Source of the DNA: an uncultured Clostridium sp.
Lineage (GTDB): Bacteria; Bacillota; Clostridia; Lachnospirales; Lachnospiraceae
Length of the DNA stretch: 15,078 nucleotides
Assembly (NCBI GenBank): GCA_938036545.1
Contig: CALHQJ010000013.1
Location: forward strand, 1-15,078
Reading direction: 5' to 3'
Shown here: positions 6,829-14,327 of the stretch, one piece after another
Numbering within the stretch: the first letter of the stretch is position 1
Layout of the letters: every line of letters starts with the position of its first letter
The notes under the pieces: model-generated
The model's database searches: none
The model's input: the letters and a program-made list of their open reading frames with translations, nothing else
Told to the model about the DNA's origin: nothing
Made by a program: the position numbers and the translations under genes

Positions 6829-7922
6829 GCTGCTGCACCTCCTTCCTCTGCCTGTTTAAGAGACATCTTCTGGTCATGCCTCTGTTTAATAAAGTAAAGA
6901 AATCTCTGGGATGCCACCAGCAGGATGATAATACCCTGAAGGAACGTGACAATCTCCGGATCCAGGTCTGAAGCTCTGGACATAATCTCTGCGCCTACTC
7001 TCAGGTAAGCGATGAAAAAAGCGGTAAGTGGAATATATATAGGATTTCCATTGGCCAGCATATAAATCAAAAGACCGTCCCAAACATAGTTGGTTTGAGT
7101 CTGCCACTGGAATCGTTTGTATACGCCTACGATTTCAATTGCGCCGCCCATACCGGCAATGGCGCCGCCTAAAAACTGGGCCATTAGGATAACCAATCCC
7201 GTCTTAATGCCGGATGCTTTGGCAAAAGCCGGATTGCTTCCCGTTACACGCACCTTGTAGCCAAAAGAGGTCTTGTTCATCAAAAAGATCACAAGGAGCG
7301 TTACTACAATCATAATCACAAATCCCCAATGAAGGGTTGTTCCCTTCAGCATGGTTCCCAGTCTTGCATCATCTGGAAACTTATAGCTTCCCCAGCTTCC
7401 GCTGGGTTCCAAAAAGAACGTACTAATGATGGAAAGGCCAAAGTAATAAAAAATGGAGTTTGCCATAATGGCAAGAACGACCGGATTGACCTTTGTATAC
7501 TTGTTAATAATGACTGGCAGCATGGAGATCAGACCTCCTATTACTGCAGCTACCAAAATCTGTACTGTCTGATGAGCGATATTTGGCAGCGGAACGGAAA
7601 TAGCGATAGCTGTGGAAATTACAGCTCCCATGTAAAAAGATGCATCTGAACTAATATTAAAGATGCCGCTCTTCAAACACAGAGTCAGTCCCAGGCCCGT
7701 AAATACCAGCGGGATTGCCCGCACAATCACGTTAAAAAAGCTTCTCTTGGTCTCCAGAGGGCCCAGCATCAGTTTCTGAATGGCAACTCCTGGTGTTTCG
7801 CTGACAAAAAAGATAATGGCGAACACCAAAACCATGGACAAAAGCAGCGCTGCCGCAATCCGGATGATTCCAAAGTAATTCATGATATCAAATTTTTTCG
7901 TCTTCTGCGTCTTATTTTCCAT
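6825..7922 (-). CDS. Nucleoside ABC transporter permease (NupP-like)
   Basis: A 365-residue permease and partner of the shorter permease encoded next. After a Lys-rich N-terminus and a first membrane helix (about 20-42) it shows FTGLGLTLCLKSGIFNISSD (about 74-93), the family signature, then KVNPVVLAIMANSIFYYFG, and the coupling loop KTSFGYKVRVTGSNPAFAKA with SGIKTG. C-terminal helices follow, ending in a charged tail. Length and motif order match the longer permease of YufP/NupP-type guanosine or general nucleoside importers. It begins 3 nt after the ATPase stop and overlaps the next gene by 4 nt. The two permeases together form the membrane channel. Confidence 0.93.
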   Translation of the reverse strand: MENKTQKTKKFDIMNYFGIIRIAAALLLSMVLVFAIIFFVSETPGVAIQKLMLGPLETKRSFFNVIVRAIPLVFTGLGLTLCLKSGIFNISSDASFYMGAVISTAIAISVPLPNIAHQTVQILVAAVIGGLISMLPVIINKYTKVNPVVLAIMANSIFYYFGLSIISTFFLEPSGSWGSYKFPDDARLGTMLKGTTLHWGFVIMIVVTLLVIFLMNKTSFGYKVRVTGSNPAFAKASGIKTGLVILMAQFLGGAIAGMGGAIEIVGVYKRFQWQTQTNYVWDGLLIYMLANGNPIYIPLTAFFIAYLRVGAEIMSRASDLDPEIVTFLQGIIILLVASQRFLYFIKQRHDQKMSLKQAEEGGAAA

Positions 7923-7925
7923 GAC

Positions 7926-9449
7926 CTACTCCAATCCCTCCTGCTTCTTGATTCCCAGCATGTACAGTCCCAGTTCCTGTTCTGTAACCTTTGGCTCATT
8001 TTTCAGGGAAGCAACCACTTTCCCTTTGTGCATAACCAGGATCCGGTCGCTTAAAGAAATCAGTTCGTTTAAATCCGCAGATACCAGCAGAATCCCTTTG
8101 TCATGCTTTCTCATCTCCAGAATCTTGGAGTGGATAAAGGAAATCGCTCCTACGTCCACGCCTCTGGTAGGCTGATTCAGCACTAATAGATCGCTTTTTG
8201 CCTTAAACTCTCTGGCCACAATAGCTTTCTGGATATTTCCGCCGGACAGACTGCCGATAGACTGGTTCTCGTCTTTTGTCTTAATGGTAAATTCCTCAAT
8301 CTGCTGTGCACAGTGTTCTTTCACCTTGCCGGTTTGAACCATGCCCAGCTTGTTGGTAAAGGTATCAATATTGGATACAATCAGGTTTTCCTGTACGCTC
8401 ATCTCCGGAGCACAGCCGTCTGCCATTCGATCTTCCGGTACATGGGACATTCCTGTTTTTCGGATTGCATTTACCGACTCTTTGGTAATGTCCCTGCCAT
8501 TTAACAGTACCTTTCCCGAAATCGCCCGCATATTTCCGGTAATAATGGAAATCAATTCGCTCTGGCCGTTTCCTTCTACGCCTGCTATGCCTACGATTTC
8601 TCCCCTGTGTACGTCAAAGCTTACGCCTGACAGCTTAGGGATCTTAAATTTATCTACGTATTTCAGTTCCTCTACCCGAAGTACTTCTTCTCCTGGCTTG
8701 ACTAATTCTTTGTCATAATCAAAGGTAATCTCTCTGCCTACCATCAGGTTTGAAATATCTTCTTCCGTCACATCCTTGGTAAGATGGGTTCCCTGAGTTT
8801 CTCCGCCCTTTAATACGGTAATCCGATCGCTGATACGTTTTACTTCATTCAGCTTATGGGAAATGAAGATAATCGTCATGCCTCTCTTTTTCAAATCCAG
8901 AAGCTTTTCAAACAATTCCTCCGTCTCCTGAGGTGTTAAGACTGCCGTAGGTTCGTCCAAAATAATCACTTTTGCGCTGCGGTATAAAATCTTTAAAATC
9001 TCCAGCTTCTGCTTCATGCCGACGCTCATATCCCGCACCCGCCGAGACGCATCAATATCAAAATTATACTTTTTTGCTACTTCGTTAGTAATCTGGATGT
9101 CCCGCTTTTTGTTAGAAACGAAACTGGTTTTTTCCATTCCCAGCATCATGTTTTCTGCACCCGTCAAAGAATCTACCAGCATAAAATGCTGATGTACCAT
9201 TCCGATACCGTGTGCAATTGCCTCCTTACTGGATGAAAGCTTCAGTTCTTCTCCATTCATATAAATATGGCCGGAGGTGATGCTTTCCAGTCCGTAAAGC
9301 ATCTTCATCAGCGTACTCTTTCCTGCTCCGTTTTCTCCCACAAGGGCGTGAATCTCTCCTTCATCTACAGTGAAATTCACATTGTGGTTTGCCAGTACGC
9401 CGCCCTCGTAAATCTTGGTAACGTCTTTTACTTCCAGCAGATGTGCCAT
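7926..9449 (-). CDS. Nucleoside ABC transporter ATP-binding protein with two nucleotide-binding domains
   Basis: A 507-residue double ATPase of the sugar/nucleoside class (RbsA/NupO-like) that drives the importer. Domain 1 has Walker A GENGAGKST (38-46), a Q-loop MVHQHFM near 84-90, a degenerate signature MSVGMKQK (141-148), and Walker B VIILDEPTAVLTP (161-173). Domain 2 has a degenerate Walker A GVEGNGQSE (290-298), a canonical signature LSGGNIQK (401-408), and a Walker B with NQ in place of DE (LLVLNQPTRG, 421-430). This asymmetry is normal for the family, in which the second site is usually weak. The start at 9449 is chosen because its ATG overlaps the preceding gene's stop (TGATG) and the homologous sequence begins at MAHLLEVKDV; the frame is open 13 codons further upstream, but that part lies in the preceding gene. 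Confidence 0.95.
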   Translation of the reverse strand: MAHLLEVKDVTKIYEGGVLANHNVNFTVDEGEIHALVGENGAGKSTLMKMLYGLESITSGHIYMNGEELKLSSSKEAIAHGIGMVHQHFMLVDSLTGAENMMLGMEKTSFVSNKKRDIQITNEVAKKYNFDIDASRRVRDMSVGMKQKLEILKILYRSAKVIILDEPTAVLTPQETEELFEKLLDLKKRGMTIIFISHKLNEVKRISDRITVLKGGETQGTHLTKDVTEEDISNLMVGREITFDYDKELVKPGEEVLRVEELKYVDKFKIPKLSGVSFDVHRGEIVGIAGVEGNGQSELISIITGNMRAISGKVLLNGRDITKESVNAIRKTGMSHVPEDRMADGCAPEMSVQENLIVSNIDTFTNKLGMVQTGKVKEHCAQQIEEFTIKTKDENQSIGSLSGGNIQKAIVAREFKAKSDLLVLNQPTRGVDVGAISFIHSKILEMRKHDKGILLVSADLNELISLSDRILVMHKGKVVASLKNEPKVTEQELGLYMLGIKKQEGLE

Positions 9450-9922
9450 CAGTCTCTCCCTTCCCTTCTCCGTATCTCCTTCAGGCAATCCTCCAGCCCA
9501 CCTTTTACAATGACAGCCGTACAGCCCAGCATCAGATTTACCGGAAGGTCAAAATCTTCCACTGCAAATCCATTCTCATCTGCTGCCGCTCCCATCTTTT
9601 CAAGCATGGTTCGGTCATCCTCCAAATATCCGTATATTTTCTTTCCCAGCGCATATGCATAGCCTATCTCAAAACATGTACCACTGTCTGGCTCTTTCCC
9701 ACGAAATGTGTTTAAGTTGGCCGCCACATACTGACAGTTCTCGATAGCATGTATGTTCTTCAAAAAAATCTGTTCTCCAAGGGTCTTTCCTTCGTTGGGT
9801 GCTGCCTTTTGAGCCTGCATTTCAAACCCGTATCTGCCACAAAGCTCCCTGTATTCAAAATAACGTTTTTCCTTCCAATCGGGATAAAACACGTCAAATC
9901 CCGCAACATAGATCCGTTCCAT
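9449..9922 (-). CDS. Nucleoside 2-deoxyribosyltransferase-like protein
   Basis: A 157-residue cytoplasmic protein of the nucleoside 2-deoxyribosyltransferase family, which moves deoxyribose between bases; some members act as deoxynucleoside or nucleotide N-glycosidases. It opens with IYVAGFDVFYPDW (4-16), corresponding to the family's IYLAGP strand and loop. The active-site segment DSGTCFEIGYAYALGKKI (79-96) carries the expected nucleophilic glutamate E85. PVNLMLG (127-133) supplies the conserved asparagine N129 that completes the neighbouring subunit's site. Length is normal. It sits between the nucleoside hydrolase gene and the transporter genes, so it probably processes imported deoxynucleosides or exchanges bases. 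Whether it prefers deoxyribose or ribose cannot be told from sequence. Confidence 0.85.
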   Translation of the reverse strand: MERIYVAGFDVFYPDWKEKRYFEYRELCGRYGFEMQAQKAAPNEGKTLGEQIFLKNIHAIENCQYVAANLNTFRGKEPDSGTCFEIGYAYALGKKIYGYLEDDRTMLEKMGAAADENGFAVEDFDLPVNLMLGCTAVIVKGGLEDCLKEIRRREGRD

Positions 9923-9935
9923 GGGCTCTCCCTCC

Positions 9936-10910
9936 CTAATATTCCTTCAACATAGCTTCCACTGTACCAAAAAATTCTTTCTGAAATGCCTTTACATCTA
10001 CAAACATGGCTGCCTGCATATGGTAATCTGGATCATTGCACTTCCATACATCTTCTGTGGTTTTTCCCCGCATAGGGCCTTCTGTAAAACAGGTCAGGTG
10101 CATGGGTATAACCGTCAGGATCTCTGGATGAATAGCCGCCACTGCTGCCAGAGGATCATGAAGTCCGCAGCCATTCAAATACGGATGGTTCTGCTTATAT
10201 GCTCCCAGATAATGCTTCAGCGCCTCGTAAAGGAACAGAGCGCTCTTTGTGCCAATTTGATGCCACCGTTCATGATCTTCATAGGTAAATAATGTTTTTC
10301 TGGTAACATCAAGACCCACCAGTACCAAAGGAAGCTGAGATTCCAATACTTCTTTGCAGGCCTCTACATCCAGACGCACATTCGCCTCTGTTACTACCTC
10401 TGTTGCAGGCCCTATATTACCTGGAGTAGCTAAAGCTCCGCCCATAACATATACGGCTCCTACCTTTTCTGCTATATGAGGATCTTTTCTCAGAACCCTG
10501 GCAATATCCGTCATTGGACCGCTGGTTACCCAGTACAGTTCCTTTCCATACCGTTCAATCATCTCTATAATAAAATCGGTAGCATCTTCCGGCTTTGCCT
10601 CTCCCCAGTCCTCTTTCGTACTGGGCGGCAGAACGCCGCCAATTCCGGACATGCCATGGAACTTACTGCCTTCGGAAAAATCCAGTTTTTCACCACTTAA
10701 AGGTGTCTCACTTCCCATAACCACCGGAATATCCGGCTTACCAAATAATTTCAAAGCTGTTTTGGTATTTCGGAACACATCCCCCACATAACTCATGCCA
10801 TAAGAACAGGTGACTCCCACCACCTGACAATCTTTCTGCGCTGCCAGATATGCCAACGCCAAAGCGTCGTCCACTCCTGTATCGCAGCTGTATAAAATCT
10901 TTTTTTTCAT
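9936..10910 (-). CDS. Inosine/uridine-preferring nucleoside hydrolase (IUNH family)
   Basis: A 324-residue cytoplasmic enzyme that hydrolyses the N-glycosidic bond of ribonucleosides, giving free base and ribose. The N-terminal metal and catalytic motif is SCDTGVDDALAL (8-19): D10, D14 and D15 are kept, while the first aspartate of the usual DxDPGxDD pattern is serine (S8) and the proline is threonine (T11). Other landmarks are HGMSGIGG (85-92), VTSGPMTDIA (128-137), VYVMGGA (153-159), EANVRLDVEA (175-184), and LHDPLAA (250-256) with the expected H251 and calcium ligand D252. Length is typical. It follows the amidohydrolase gene by 2 nt and precedes the deoxyribosyltransferase-like gene. The ribose formed would go to the ribokinase encoded first in the operon. 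Confidence 0.93.
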   Translation of the reverse strand: MKKKILYSCDTGVDDALALAYLAAQKDCQVVGVTCSYGMSYVGDVFRNTKTALKLFGKPDIPVVMGSETPLSGEKLDFSEGSKFHGMSGIGGVLPPSTKEDWGEAKPEDATDFIIEMIERYGKELYWVTSGPMTDIARVLRKDPHIAEKVGAVYVMGGALATPGNIGPATEVVTEANVRLDVEACKEVLESQLPLVLVGLDVTRKTLFTYEDHERWHQIGTKSALFLYEALKHYLGAYKQNHPYLNGCGLHDPLAAVAAIHPEILTVIPMHLTCFTEGPMRGKTTEDVWKCNDPDYHMQAAMFVDVKAFQKEFFGTVEAMLKEY

Positions 10911-10912
10911 GG

Positions 10913-12268
10913 TCAGATTCCTGCCTTCCTGATGATTTCTTCCATATGCTGTTCAGCGTCGGCTATAATCTTTTCCTCATCCAAATCCACAAGCTTCCGA
11001 TCTCGCATAACGAATTTTCCGTTAATAATTGTATGTAAGATGTCATGGCTGGTTCCCGCCGACACCACCGTGTTTTGCAGACGCTGGGTAGGACGCATAT
11101 GAGGCCCTTTTACATCCATCAGGATCAAATCTGCCTTTTTTCCCTCTTCAATCGTTCCAAGTTCTGTCTCTCTGCGAAGAGCCTTCGCTCCGCCAAGAGT
11201 AATCATCTTAAGAAGTTCCCGATTTGGGATTGCCACCGGATCAAATACTGGAAGCCCCCACTGAGCCATAGTCCCTGCCTTCAATGATCGGATTTGGGTA
11301 AACATATCCAATCCAATGTGAGATGCACCATCGCAGCCAATTCCCACAGACAGTCCTCTCTCCAGCATGGAAGGAACTTTGGGAAAACCGTGATTGATAA
11401 AATTAGCCATCGGACATAAAATGGCATGTATCCCCTTCTGTGCCAGAAGGGAAATATCCCGTTCTGTCAAAAGCACATTGTGGGCGGTAAGAAGTCTTGG
11501 ATTTAAAGCACCCACTGATTCTAAAAACTCCGCAGGCCGCAGGCCGTAATTCTGCAGACAGAAGCTGACTTCGTCCTTATGCTCGCACAGATGCATATGG
11601 ATACCAGTATCCAGTTCCTCCGCTTTCTCCAAAATCCTTTCGATCAGCTCCTTAGAACAGGTCATCAGCTGGCGTATCCCAAACCAGATGTCAATCCTTC
11701 CATCTCCGGCTCCCTGATACCGGCTGTGAAGTTCCTCCGTTACCTTGATACAGTCCTCTGTGCTCCGCTTCATCTCTCCGCACACTACATTGCCCATATC
11801 CATAGTGGAAGGACACAGCGCAGCACGGATACCGGTCTCCATCGCTGCCTCTGCCACCTGATCCATATGAACGCCTCCGGCATCAGCAAATGCCGTAAAG
11901 CCCGCTTTCATCATCTCGATGCAATGAAGTCTTGCGGAAACCCGTACATCTTCTGGACTTAAATTACTTTCAAAAGGCACTAAAAAACGGGTCCAGATCA
12001 TGGGGTACTCGTCTGCAGTTCTGCCACGCAGAAGCTGTTGGCAGGTATGGGTATGGCCATCAATAAAACCAGGCATTAACAAGTTGCCATCTGCCTCCAG
12101 AATTTCTTTTGCCTCCCAGTGTTCATCCACCTGGGAAGATAATCCTGCTTCTCCAATCTGTGAACCTACAACAGCTACAGAAGCATGCTCCAGGATCTCG
12201 AATTCCGGTGTCAGCATCCTACAATTTTTAATCAGCAGGTCACACTGCCGTTTGTCTGTATCGCTCAT
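10913..12268 (-). CDS. Amidohydrolase, probable purine or nucleoside deaminase
   Basis: A 451-residue metal-dependent hydrolase of the TrzN/AtzA/SAH-deaminase branch of the amidohydrolase superfamily, whose members deaminate purines, pterins, MTA/SAH or guanine. Metal and catalytic residues are in place: GFIDGHTHT (H72, H74), HMHLCE (H226, E229), TAHNV (H263) and GCDGAS (D313). The first and last thirds form the usual composite beta-sandwich, ending in DILHTIINGKFVMRDRKL. The region after H263, normally CPxSNxKLGSG, reads CPMANFINHGFPKVP, which may mean a different substrate. An AAAGGA site lies 9 nt before the start. The gene overlaps the LacI-type gene by 29 nt and is followed 2 nt later by the nucleoside hydrolase gene. 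Context favours deamination of a purine base or nucleoside. Confidence 0.88.
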   Translation of the reverse strand: MSDTDKRQCDLLIKNCRMLTPEFEILEHASVAVVGSQIGEAGLSSQVDEHWEAKEILEADGNLLMPGFIDGHTHTCQQLLRGRTADEYPMIWTRFLVPFESNLSPEDVRVSARLHCIEMMKAGFTAFADAGGVHMDQVAEAAMETGIRAALCPSTMDMGNVVCGEMKRSTEDCIKVTEELHSRYQGAGDGRIDIWFGIRQLMTCSKELIERILEKAEELDTGIHMHLCEHKDEVSFCLQNYGLRPAEFLESVGALNPRLLTAHNVLLTERDISLLAQKGIHAILCPMANFINHGFPKVPSMLERGLSVGIGCDGASHIGLDMFTQIRSLKAGTMAQWGLPVFDPVAIPNRELLKMITLGGAKALRRETELGTIEEGKKADLILMDVKGPHMRPTQRLQNTVVSAGTSHDILHTIINGKFVMRDRKLVDLDEEKIIADAEQHMEEIIRKAGI

Positions 12269-13310
12269 GGCTATATATCCTTTCTTTTGTTTTCATTTTT
12301 TCGCTTCCCCGAAGTAAAATCCGGGGTTTTAACAAAACTTTTTTCTGCGGCTGTTTTTCTTTCAAAGAGGCTTCCATTAACATATCATAAGCCAAATCGG
12401 ACATCTCACGCATAGGGCGGTCTGCCACTGTCACCTGGTAGCCGATGGCATTTAAAAGAGCAATGTCGTCAAATCCAATCAAACCGATATCCTCTCCGGC
12501 TTTAAGCCCCTTTTCATTCAGATAACGGATGCAGCCCAGAGTGGCAGAACTGCAGGTGGCTAAAACGGCGGTTGGAGGCTTCTCCATGTTAAAAAAATAC
12601 TGCAAAGCCTCATAACCGCTTTCTTCATCGAATTTCCCCTTATATATATATTCCGGTTGTTCTGAAATCCCCTGTTCCAGTAAAAAGCGCCGGTAGCCGT
12701 CCAGACGTCCCCTTCCTTTTGTCAGAGTTTCCGGACAGGAAATGATCCCAATCTCCCTGTGTCCGGCTTTAAAAAGTATCTGAACGGCGTCATATACCAC
12801 CTGGCTGTTATCAATAAATACAGAATTAAACGAACCTGCCGGCACATCCCTGTCTACCAGTACCACAGAAATGCCGGAACTTTCTGCATAAGACAACAGT
12901 TCCGCAGTACGCCTCTGGCAGTTCATTACCGGAAGGATTAATATCCCTCTCACCCGATGTTCAATTGCCTGGGTCACGGCTTCGTATTCCTTATCCGGAT
13001 CTTCCGCAGTATTATAAAATAACACGCTTTGGTGCTCCCTGTCGGCTTTTGTATCTACTGCATCCAGAATCTGGGCAAAAAACGGGTTCATCCTGCCTGG
13101 AAGGATTACGGCAATCATCTCCGTATTCCTGCGGATCAGGCTTCTGGCCACAGCATTGGGACGGTAGTTATATTCTTTAATCAAAGCCTCTATGCACTCC
13201 CTGGTTTCTGCACTTACATACCCCTTGTTGTTTAATACCCTGGATACGGTTGTCACTGAAACCCCAGCCATTTTCGCAATATCACAAATGGTTACATTGT
13301 AAGAACTCAT
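12240..13310 (-). CDS. LacI/RbsR-type transcriptional regulator of the nucleoside operon
   Basis: A 356-residue regulator with a classical LacI layout. The N-terminal helix-turn-helix is VTICDIAKMAGVSVTTVSRV (6-25), the hinge helix is RPNAVARSL (50-58), and from about 64 there is a periplasmic-binding-like ligand domain, with GHREIGIISC and IGLIGFDDIALLN as typical landmarks. The tail past the usual LLRGS end (about 20 charged residues) overlaps the next gene. The start at 13310 has a strong GGGAGGA; the frame is open 54 codons further upstream, but only as a shadow of the ribokinase gene. It overlaps ribokinase by 29 nt and the amidohydrolase by 29 nt. It probably represses the operon promoter until ribose, a nucleoside or a base is bound. 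Confidence 0.93.
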   Translation of the reverse strand: MSSYNVTICDIAKMAGVSVTTVSRVLNNKGYVSAETRECIEALIKEYNYRPNAVARSLIRRNTEMIAVILPGRMNPFFAQILDAVDTKADREHQSVLFYNTAEDPDKEYEAVTQAIEHRVRGILILPVMNCQRRTAELLSYAESSGISVVLVDRDVPAGSFNSVFIDNSQVVYDAVQILFKAGHREIGIISCPETLTKGRGRLDGYRRFLLEQGISEQPEYIYKGKFDEESGYEALQYFFNMEKPPTAVLATCSSATLGCIRYLNEKGLKAGEDIGLIGFDDIALLNAIGYQVTVADRPMREMSDLAYDMLMEASLKEKQPQKKVLLKPRILLRGSEKMKTKERIYSHERYRQTAV

Positions 13311-14211
13311 CAATTTCCTCCCGAAGCGGCATGGAAAGAGTTGTTCCCATCTTTTGCACAGAAAGGGCAGCAAGACCATTGGCAAAGACTGCAGCCTCCC
13401 AAATATCCTTTCCTTCAGAAAGAGCTGTAAGAAGGCCTCCATTAAAAGCATCCCCTGCCCCTGTGGTGTCAAGAGCCTTTACTTTGAAAGCTGGAACAAT
13501 CCCCTTTTTCACTCCATCATTTACATATACGCCGCGGCCTCCCAAGGTAATGACTACCTGCTTCACTCCCCGTTCCATATACCAGGCCGCCGCACAGTCT
13601 GCAGAGTTTTCGTCTGTCACAGGTATTCCCGTCATGATCTCTGCTTCTACCTCATTTGGCGTCACCATCGCCACCTTGCTTAAAAGTTCGTCTTTCACCG
13701 GCTGCACAGGGGCTGGATTTAAAATCACAGGCACGCCTTTTTCATATGCCAGATTAATGATTCGTTCAATTGAGGACAGATTGGTCTCCAATTGGGTCAG
13801 AAGATAAGCCGCTCCGTCTAAAAGAGGCGCTAACCGATCCACCTCTTCATCCGTAATGGTACTGCAGGCTCCTGAAATCACTACGATCTCATTCTGGCTT
13901 GTAGTCTCATCTACCATAATAAGGGCGCAGCCTGTCTCCCTGTCCTCAGAAAACAAAATATGGCTGTCATCCATTCCCAGTTCCTTCATAGTATCCAGAG
14001 CCACCTTGCCAAAGGTATCACGTCCCAGCTTTGTCAGCATCGTCACATCCGCACCGGCCTTATAAGCCGCCACCCCCTGATTAAAGCCCTTTCCGCCAGG
14101 TCCCATCCGAAACATGCTTCCCTTCACCGTTTCTCCTGGCGCCGGAAGATGAGGAGTTCTCCCCATCAAATCTACCACAAAGCTTCCGAATACGATTACT
14201 TTTTTCTTCAT
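13282..14211 (-). CDS. rbsK: Ribokinase (PfkB family)
   Basis: A 309-residue cytoplasmic kinase that phosphorylates ribose, here probably released by the nucleoside hydrolase, to ribose 5-phosphate. The N-terminal segment has the ribokinase pattern GSFVVDLMGRTPHLPAPGET (9-28) and GPGGKGFNQ (37-45), the substrate-binding PfkB signature 1. LNPAPV (163-168), TPNE (183-186) and the second signature DTTGAGDAFNGG (247-258) with catalytic base D253 follow. All these residues are intact and length is standard. A deoxyribokinase or related pentose kinase cannot be excluded, given the deoxyribosyltransferase homologue nearby. It is the first gene of the ten-gene operon; an AGAGGA site lies a few bases before its ATG. 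Confidence 0.92.
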   Translation of the reverse strand: MKKKVIVFGSFVVDLMGRTPHLPAPGETVKGSMFRMGPGGKGFNQGVAAYKAGADVTMLTKLGRDTFGKVALDTMKELGMDDSHILFSEDRETGCALIMVDETTSQNEIVVISGACSTITDEEVDRLAPLLDGAAYLLTQLETNLSSIERIINLAYEKGVPVILNPAPVQPVKDELLSKVAMVTPNEVEAEIMTGIPVTDENSADCAAAWYMERGVKQVVITLGGRGVYVNDGVKKGIVPAFKVKALDTTGAGDAFNGGLLTALSEGKDIWEAAVFANGLAALSVQKMGTTLSMPLREEIDEFLQCNHL

Positions 14212-14220
14212 ACCATCCTC

Positions 14221-14242
14221 TTTTCCGTGAATTCCGTGAAAA
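14221..14242. repeat. Tandem 9-bp repeat / interrupted palindrome in the operon leader
   Basis: TTCCGTGAA occurs twice in tandem (14223-14231 and 14232-14240). Together with flanking bases it forms an interrupted palindrome: TTTTC, three bases, GAATTC, three bases, GAAAA. It lies in the transcribed leader just before the ribokinase ribosome-binding site and may be a second operator or RNA element. Function is unknown. Confidence 0.45.
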
Positions 14243-14246
14243 ATAG

Positions 14247-14260
14247 GGTAACGTTTTCAC
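14247..14260. promoter_or_regulatory. LacI-type or cre-like operator
   Basis: On the minus strand TGAAAACGTTACCC matches about 12 of 14 positions of the CcpA cre consensus TGWAANCGNTNWCA, and has the central CG step typical of LacI-family operators. It lies about 15 nt after the -10 box, within the start of the transcript, a position suited to repression. The regulator encoded in the operon or a CcpA homologue could bind it. Confidence 0.55.
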
Positions 14261-14275
14261 ATTGTTTATTTGTTG

Positions 14276-14304
14276 ATTTTAACACAAATTTTACTTAAAG
14301 TAAA
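14276..14304 (-). promoter_or_regulatory. Predicted sigma-A promoter of the ten-gene operon
   Basis: On the minus strand TTTACT (complement of 14299-14304) and TAAAAT (complement of 14276-14281) are separated by exactly 17 nt. The -35 box is part of a 15-nt palindrome, TTTACTT-A-AAGTAAA on the plus strand (14290-14304), which could be an additional regulator site. No terminator was seen between the aldehyde dehydrogenase remnant and this promoter. Confidence 0.6.
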
Positions 14305-14327
14305 TAGGAGGACTTGGACATCATCAC

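Noticed and set aside
9450..9488. 13-residue N-terminal extension of the ABC ATPase
   Set aside because: It lies within the deoxyribosyltransferase-like gene. ATPase homology starts at MAHLLEV, and the TGATG overlap is a typical coupled junction.
10864..10910. Loss of catalytic function in the nucleoside hydrolase from the altered first motif
   Set aside because: Numbered against the Crithidia enzyme, the catalytic D10 and the D14/D15 pair are retained and only D8 and P11 differ, so activity is likely kept.
13311..13472. 54-residue N-terminal extension of the LacI-type regulator
   Set aside because: It is an out-of-frame reading of the ribokinase gene. The helix-turn-helix begins at the usual distance from the start at 13310, which has a strong GGGAGGA site.
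14289..14305. Palindrome between aldehyde dehydrogenase remnant and ribokinase as a terminator
   Set aside because: The 7-bp arms are AT-rich with a 1-base centre and no following T run, so it cannot form a stable terminator hairpin. An operator role is more plausible.
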